Of a stretch of DNA of 23,588 nt, positions 20,291 to 23,588 are shown one piece after another. A program made the position numbers and the translations under genes. The first letter of the stretch is position 1, and every line of letters starts with the position of its first letter. Source of the stretch: a virus; the IMG/VR virus record IMGVR_UViG_3300009529_000049, positions 1 to 23,588 of that record. One strand, written 5' to 3'. The notes under the pieces are model-generated. The model saw only the letters and a program-made list of their open reading frames with translations, ran no database searches and was not told the DNA's origin.

Positions 20291-20399
20291 TTTGCTTTCG
20301 TATTATTCTTGCTATCTTATACCAATCGTCGGTGAATATGTCTAGCCCTTCAGCCTCGCATTTACCTACGATAACTTTTCTTAGTTTTTCTCTAATCAT
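20277..20399 (-). CDS. 40-residue basic peptide (cassette E, second gene)
   Basis: ATG 20399 overlaps the stop of the first cassette gene (TAATG). The product (MIREKLRKVIVGKCEAEGLD at its start) is a basic two-helix peptide with FTDDWYKIARIIRKQKLLN at the end. The stop lies within the terminator hairpin. Coupling and full use of the space between the upstream gene and the terminator support it. Function unknown. Confidence 0.6.
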   Translation of the reverse strand: MIREKLRKVIVGKCEAEGLDIFTDDWYKIARIIRKQKLLN

Positions 20400-20575
20400 T
20401 AAGATATCTCGATTTCTCCGGTAAATGGATTGTACATATATGTTTTATACAGATTGTCATTTACCCAAATGTCTGACCCAGTATTTTTTTCAGCTAACTC
20501 TTCACAAAAAGCGATAGCGTCTTCAATTGATGTAAATGAGTGTTCGTGTCCATTCCAGTTAACTTCGATTTTCAT
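20399..20575 (-). CDS. 58-residue hypothetical protein (cassette E, first gene)
   Basis: ATG 20575 with AAGGAGA about seven bases upstream. The protein (MKIEVNWNGHEHSFTSIEDA at its start) has a central helix (IAFCEELAEKNTGSDIWV) and a strand-rich end (YKTYMYNPFTGEIEIS). It looks like a small alpha/beta fold; family not recognised. It is promoter-proximal in a two-gene cassette with its own consensus promoter. Confidence 0.7.
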   Translation of the reverse strand: MKIEVNWNGHEHSFTSIEDAIAFCEELAEKNTGSDIWVNDNLYKTYMYNPFTGEIEIS

Positions 20576-20615
20576 TTGATTCTCCTTTTTTAGTTTTCTC
20601 TCTCAACTTGTCTAT

Positions 20616-20644
20616 ATTATATCACAAAACAAAAGATTTGTCAA
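20616..20644 (-). promoter_or_regulatory. Consensus sigma70 promoter of cassette E
   Basis: Minus strand TTGACA (20644-20639), 17-base spacer, TATAAT (20621-20616). The spacer (rich in A and T, ending TTTTGTGA) resembles that of cassette A. Confidence 0.92.
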
Positions 20645-20665
20645 GCGTTTTTCACACCAATTTTC

Positions 20666-20684
20666 AACGAGTTTTAGAAAGGTT
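20666..20684 (+). repeat. 19-base post-cassette leader repeat
   Basis: AACGAGTTTTAGAAAGGTT, identical to 4277-4295. Both copies lie directly downstream (plus direction) of a cassette promoter and supply the GAAAGG ribosome binding site of the next plus-strand ORF. A shorter version (AACGAGTTTT) is at 11514-11523. Confidence 0.65.
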
Positions 20685-20689
20685 TTGCA

Positions 20690-20728
20690 ATGAATGATTA
20701 TGTAATGTATAGTGACGAAAGGATTTAG
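20690..20728 (+). CDS. 12-residue leader ORF before the glycosyltransferase
   Basis: ATG 20690 has the conserved GAAAGG at good spacing and encodes MNDYVMYSDERI, ending TAG at 20726-20728, one base before the glycosyltransferase TTG at 20730. The codons GAC-GAA-AGG of the leader contain the GAAAGG ribosome binding site for the glycosyltransferase. It may couple translation through the cassette junction or be what is left of a disrupted gene start. Confidence 0.45.
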   Translation: MNDYVMYSDERI

Positions 20729-20729
20729 T

Positions 20730-22376
20730 TTGAACGTTCACATTGTATGCAGAGAATATGACAATGATTCTATCCTATCCAGGTTATCACGTGTGCTTGC
20801 ACATTGTAATGATTGGACTTTGAGTGAATCGCCAAACCCTAACGCAGATGTAAACCACTTTTCATCCTATATCGAGTTTGCAGAACGTCATAGTGATTTT
20901 AAGGCTACACGCACAAGCGCATTTTTCACGCATTTTGAAAAGGGAACACCATACAAGGAATTTTGGTGGGACTTGGCGGCTGAAAATATAGAAATGCATA
21001 TTACGTGTGCTAAACAGTATGCCAGAATGTTGAAACCCAGCGGATTAGTAAAAGTAGTCAGACCACCTCTCGACCATAAAGCATTTTATCCACAACCACG
21101 AAAAATGAAAGACATTCCTGTTGTTGGACTATCTGGATTTGTTGATAAACGCTCTAATAGAAAAGGTGAGGGGTTGGTTGCCAGACTGGCAGCAAGCGAT
21201 TTAGGCGAACGTATCAATCTTAAAGCCTCCGGAGTAGGATGGCCGATACAAACATCAAGACGAAATGTGATAGATTTGCCAGATTTCTATAGACGTTTGG
21301 ATTTGCTTATTTGTACATCGAATAGAGAAGGAATCCCAATGCCACCGCTCGAAGCACTAGCGTGTGGTATCCCAATTGTAATTCCAACAGGTATAGGTAT
21401 GCTTGATGATTTACCAGACATAAAAGGCATTTATCGGTATAAGGCAAATGACTATCAGGAATTGGAAGCCGCTATCGAATTGGCTTGTTTTGGTGATAGG
21501 GATTTCGATATTGACGAATTAGTAGGGGCTACAGCAGAATACACAGAAGAGAATTATGCACTAGACCACAAAGCTGCAATGGATGATTTGGTTAACAATG
21601 CACCAACGTACCAAAAACTAGAATCAGACAGGCACGGGAAACGTGGTGTGTATTACGTCGCATACGGTGAACCTGCTAGACGTTGTGCTGAAGGCTCAAT
21701 CACGACATTCAGAGAATTTAACAATAGGAATATTGAAATTGCGCTAGCAAGCGATAGAACGTTGGACATAGAAGACTATCTTATAAATTGTCCGGATGTC
21801 GATATTGGCGGCAGGCACGCCAAAACTAAAATCTATGATTTTGCTCCCGATGATTGGCAATACATACTATATCTTGACGCTGATACAGAGATAATTGCAA
21901 ATATAGAATGGCTTTTCCAACCACTTATGGACGGGTGGGATTTAGTCATTTGTAAGAACCCAGGAAAATATCATATTGCTAGAAAAATGATAAGGTCAGA
22001 TAATGAGGATGAATGTAACTACACGTTCAACATTATCGGGACAGATGAATTGATACAACTTAATGGTGGTGTATTCTGTTTCCAGAGAAACGAACGAACT
22101 GCAAATTTCTTCAGGTGTTGGCATTCCGAGTGGTCACGGTGGGGAAAACGCGACCAAGCCGCATTGTTAAGGGCGTTATGGGCGCATCCTTTGAAAATAC
22201 TGGTGCTAACAAATGTTTGGAATACCATAACAAGGTATGCGGATAAAAGCACATCGGCTGGTGTGCTCCACTACCCAATGGCCGCCAGGCGATGGAGGAA
22301 TATCGTGCCTTTTAGGTCAGATGACCCAAGAGCTTGGAAAATCGTACACGACTGGGAAGAGAAAGAAGGCGTTTGA
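20730..22376 (+). CDS. Two-domain glycosyltransferase (GT4-like + GT8-like fusion)
   Basis: About 548 residues. I choose TTG 20730 (LNVHIVCREYDND), which has GAAAGG eight bases upstream; GTG 20712 is an alternative six codons earlier with no good ribosome binding site. Residues 1 to about 300 are a GT-B fold GT4-type enzyme, with VVRPPLDHKAFYP, VGLSGFVDKRSNRKGEG and the nucleotide-sugar signature SNREGIPMPPLEALACGIP. From about 305 a GT-A domain follows (GVYYVAYGEPARR), with YLDADTEI (D383-x-D385), LNGGVFCFQRNERTANFFR and KRDQAALLRALW. This second half is paralogous to the gene at 19416. The fusion could attach two sugars in sequence. Acceptor unknown. The -35 box of the next promoter overlaps its TGA. 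Confidence 0.82.
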   Translation: MNVHIVCREYDNDSILSRLSRVLAHCNDWTLSESPNPNADVNHFSSYIEFAERHSDFKATRTSAFFTHFEKGTPYKEFWWDLAAENIEMHITCAKQYARMLKPSGLVKVVRPPLDHKAFYPQPRKMKDIPVVGLSGFVDKRSNRKGEGLVARLAASDLGERINLKASGVGWPIQTSRRNVIDLPDFYRRLDLLICTSNREGIPMPPLEALACGIPIVIPTGIGMLDDLPDIKGIYRYKANDYQELEAAIELACFGDRDFDIDELVGATAEYTEENYALDHKAAMDDLVNNAPTYQKLESDRHGKRGVYYVAYGEPARRCAEGSITTFREFNNRNIEIALASDRTLDIEDYLINCPDVDIGGRHAKTKIYDFAPDDWQYILYLDADTEIIANIEWLFQPLMDGWDLVICKNPGKYHIARKMIRSDNEDECNYTFNIIGTDELIQLNGGVFCFQRNERTANFFRCWHSEWSRWGKRDQAALLRALWAHPLKILVLTNVWNTITRYADKSTSAGVLHYPMAARRWRNIVPFRSDDPRAWKIVHDWEEKEGV

Positions 22377-22401
22377 CAAGCTTTGAAATATGTGGTATAA
22401 T
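22373..22401 (+). promoter_or_regulatory. Consensus (extended -10) sigma70 promoter in front of RNA element copy 4
   Basis: TTGACA (22373-22378), overlapping the TGA stop of the glycosyltransferase, a 17-base spacer and TATAAT (22396-22401) preceded by TGG, an extended -10. The expected start, about 22408, coincides with the first base of P1 of the RNA element, so the transcript would begin with the structure. Confidence 0.9.
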
Positions 22402-22408
22402 TAAATAA

Positions 22409-22473
22409 AGGGGCTAGTGCATCGAACACGAAAAGCGATATCCTGAATCGCCTGCCCCTATTCTATTTTCAGG
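22409..22473 (+). ncRNA. Structured RNA element, copy 4
   Basis: P1 pairs AGGGGC (22409-22414) with GCCCCT (22454-22459). TA, P2 (GTG 22417-22419 with CAC 22427-22429, 7-base loop), GAAAA (22430-22434), P3 (GCGAT 22435-22439 with ATCGC 22447-22451) and CT follow. The P3 loop CCTGA (22442-22446) pairs with TCAGG (22469-22473). P2 is GTG/CAC here against GG/CC elsewhere, a full compensatory change. Confidence 0.83.
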
Positions 22474-22492
22474 TTAACCAACAGGGGGTTAT

Positions 22493-23278
22493 ATGACGAA
22501 AAGACACATTTGGACAGATGCGGAAATTGATTTCGTCAAGTCGGCATACGCGACAATGAGTGCACCTGAGATTGCCGAAAAGTTAGGCATTAAAGGGAGT
22601 GTTGTAGCAAGCAAAGTGTACTACCTTGGCATCCGAAAACCAAAAAGAAAGCACACATTTGAAAACGGTATTGAGGGCAAAATTTGTAGAAAATGCAAAG
22701 AATGGAAACCTCTTGCGGAATATTATGTGAGCGATAACTACGTAGATGGCTATCGTAGTAAATGCAGAGTGTGCACTATTATCACTTCTAGCCAGAATTA
22801 CAAGGAGAACTTTGAGAATCAGCGTCCAAGGCGTCTTGCATACAATAAAACTCCAGAGCGACGTGCAGCGAAGCGCAAGAGCGCAAAAACACCAGAAGGA
22901 AAGGCGTATCAGCGTGAGCATTACCGAGAGAGATACAAGAACGACTCTGAGTATCGCGTCAGGATGAACCTGAGAAGTAGAGTCTATATAGCTTTGAAAA
23001 AAGGGCGCGGCGAGAAAAGCGTTCACACTCTCGACCTTCTCGATTGCACAATCACCAAATTCAAACTACATCTACAATCACAATTCAAACCAGGTATGAC
23101 TTGGCAAAATTACGGGCGAATAGAGGGTATTGATACTTGGGAAGTTGATCATATCAGACCGTGTGCAAGTTTTGACCTAACAGACCCACAGCAGCAAAAA
23201 GAATGTTTCCACTACACCAATCTACAACCACTTTGGGCAAGTGAAAATAGATGTAAGAGTGATAGTTGGGAGAAATGA
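22493..23278 (+). CDS. Free-standing HNH homing endonuclease
   Basis: 261 residues from ATG 22493 with AGGGGG upstream. The N terminus (WTDAEIDFVKSAYATMSAPE, then IAEKLGIKGSVVASKV) is an HTH/SANT-like DNA-binding unit similar in plan to the one on the LAGLIDADG enzyme at 16742. A zinc knuckle (ICRKCKEWKPL, then SKCRVCT) and a long basic helix (residues about 105-165) follow. The HNH core is WEVDHIRPCASF (D219, H220), TNLQPLW (N243) and SENRCKSD (N252). It lies behind its own promoter and RNA element. All catalytic positions of the motif are present, so it is probably active as a homing nuclease. Confidence 0.9.
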   Translation: MTKRHIWTDAEIDFVKSAYATMSAPEIAEKLGIKGSVVASKVYYLGIRKPKRKHTFENGIEGKICRKCKEWKPLAEYYVSDNYVDGYRSKCRVCTIITSSQNYKENFENQRPRRLAYNKTPERRAAKRKSAKTPEGKAYQREHYRERYKNDSEYRVRMNLRSRVYIALKKGRGEKSVHTLDLLDCTITKFKLHLQSQFKPGMTWQNYGRIEGIDTWEVDHIRPCASFDLTDPQQQKECFHYTNLQPLWASENRCKSDSWEK

Positions 23279-23303
23279 AAAAAGCCTCTCGGTTGAGAGG
23301 CTT
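23278..23303 (-). terminator. Rho-independent terminator of minus-strand cassette F
   Basis: AAGCCTCTC with GAGAGGCTT around GGTT (23282-23303), then six T on the minus strand. The A tract begins inside the TGA of the HNH gene. The stem is nearly the same as that of cassette B. Confidence 0.85.
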
Positions 23304-23330
23304 TAGATGATATTACAAAATTCTATATTC

Positions 23331-23555
23331 TTATAGCACTTTACAATGTTTTAATGCCATAACTTGCATTCTTGTGTATTCATCGCGCCCTTTCACATCG
23401 CGTTGAACTGTCATTGTCTGAAAACAAACCAGTTCTTGTGCTTGTTCGCAAAACAGATAAAGTCTCAACCACCAATCTGTATCATTGATTTGCCAACGTT
23501 CCAACTTTGCGCTTGTTTCATTTTCATTGTATTCTAGAACTTTATCGAGTCTCAT
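23331..23555 (-). CDS. Hypothetical moron protein (cassette F)
   Basis: 74 residues from ATG 23555 with AGGAGA about seven bases upstream. The sequence has an amphipathic start (MRLDKVLEYNENETSAKLER), a Trp-rich centre (WQINDTDWWLRLYLF) and a helical or strand end (MTVQRDVKGRDEYTRMQVMA). No family recognised. Its promoter lies beyond the window edge, but the leader TTGAGAGAAAATCAGAGGAG matches the style of cassettes B and E. Confidence 0.7.
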   Translation of the reverse strand: MRLDKVLEYNENETSAKLERWQINDTDWWLRLYLFCEQAQELVCFQTMTVQRDVKGRDEYTRMQVMALKHCKVL

Positions 23556-23588
23556 TTGATTCTCCTCTGATTTTCTCTCAACTAGATT

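Noticed and set aside
20248-20330. Plus-strand ORF starting MSTRD at 20250
   Set aside because: It runs through the cassette E terminator and opposite the 40-residue minus-strand gene, and no ribosome binding site precedes it.
1-23588. CRISPR arrays, tRNA genes and insertion sequences
   Set aside because: No regularly spaced repeats, no cloverleaf with the T-loop consensus and no transposase or terminal inverted repeats were seen by eye.

Overview
The window is a stretch of an A+T-rich tailed-phage genome (or prophage). The host cannot be named from sequence alone. The plus strand carries an HK97-type head module in canonical order: small terminase, large terminase, portal fused to a MuF-type head protein, prohead protease, HK97-fold major capsid protein and a probable head decoration protein. 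Accessory and glycosyltransferase genes follow. Starts are mostly preceded by GAAAGG/AGGAG-type ribosome binding sites, and many genes overlap by ATGA or TAATG. All seven promoters I can see are near-perfect bacterial sigma70 sites (TTGACA, 17-base spacer, TATAAT).

Layout: 1-633 is the end of a protein with an HNH-like tail. 640-1142 is a structured RNA element plus an amber-interrupted endonuclease VII-type gene. 1168-2221 holds small accessory genes, including a 41-residue twin-arginine-like peptide. 2242-3955 is the terminase pair. 4300-5551 has two tandem paralogues and a nest of tiny membrane-protein genes. 5529-9947 is one 1472-codon gene coding for portal, a 436-residue intein with a LAGLIDADG domain, a MuF domain and a C-terminal HEFGH zincin. 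11553-12831 is small accessory genes, 12768-15914 protease and capsid, 16177-16620 decoration protein, 16742-17743 a LAGLIDADG endonuclease, 18290-22376 glycosyltransferase-associated genes and 22493-23278 an HNH endonuclease.

Six minus-strand cassettes interrupt this late region (about 3959-4264, 10198-10645, 10661-11501, 17762-18261, 20265-20644, and 23278 to beyond the edge). Each holds one to three small genes and ends in a U-tract terminator abutting the 3' end of the preceding plus-strand unit. The five whole ones each begin with almost the same sigma70 promoter. This is the layout of phage morons, expressed independently of the late genes. One cassette is a decayed duplicate of another.

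The most unusual feature is a compact structured RNA element present four times (640-708, 15927-15996, 16650-16720, 22409-22473). Each copy folds as an outer stem P1 enclosing a small hairpin P2, an invariant GAAAA linker and a 5-bp hairpin P3. The P3 loop pairs with a strand downstream of P1. Stem and pseudoknot sequences differ between copies but pairing is kept, and the pseudoknot ends 19-23 bases before a start codon every time. The genes behind it are three unrelated homing-type endonucleases (endonuclease VII-like, LAGLIDADG, HNH) and one 43-codon orphan ORF. I know no named RNA class with this structure. I infer a portable expression-control module for free-standing endonuclease genes in the structural operon, possibly comparable in purpose to the RNA hairpins that delay T4 homing-endonuclease translation.
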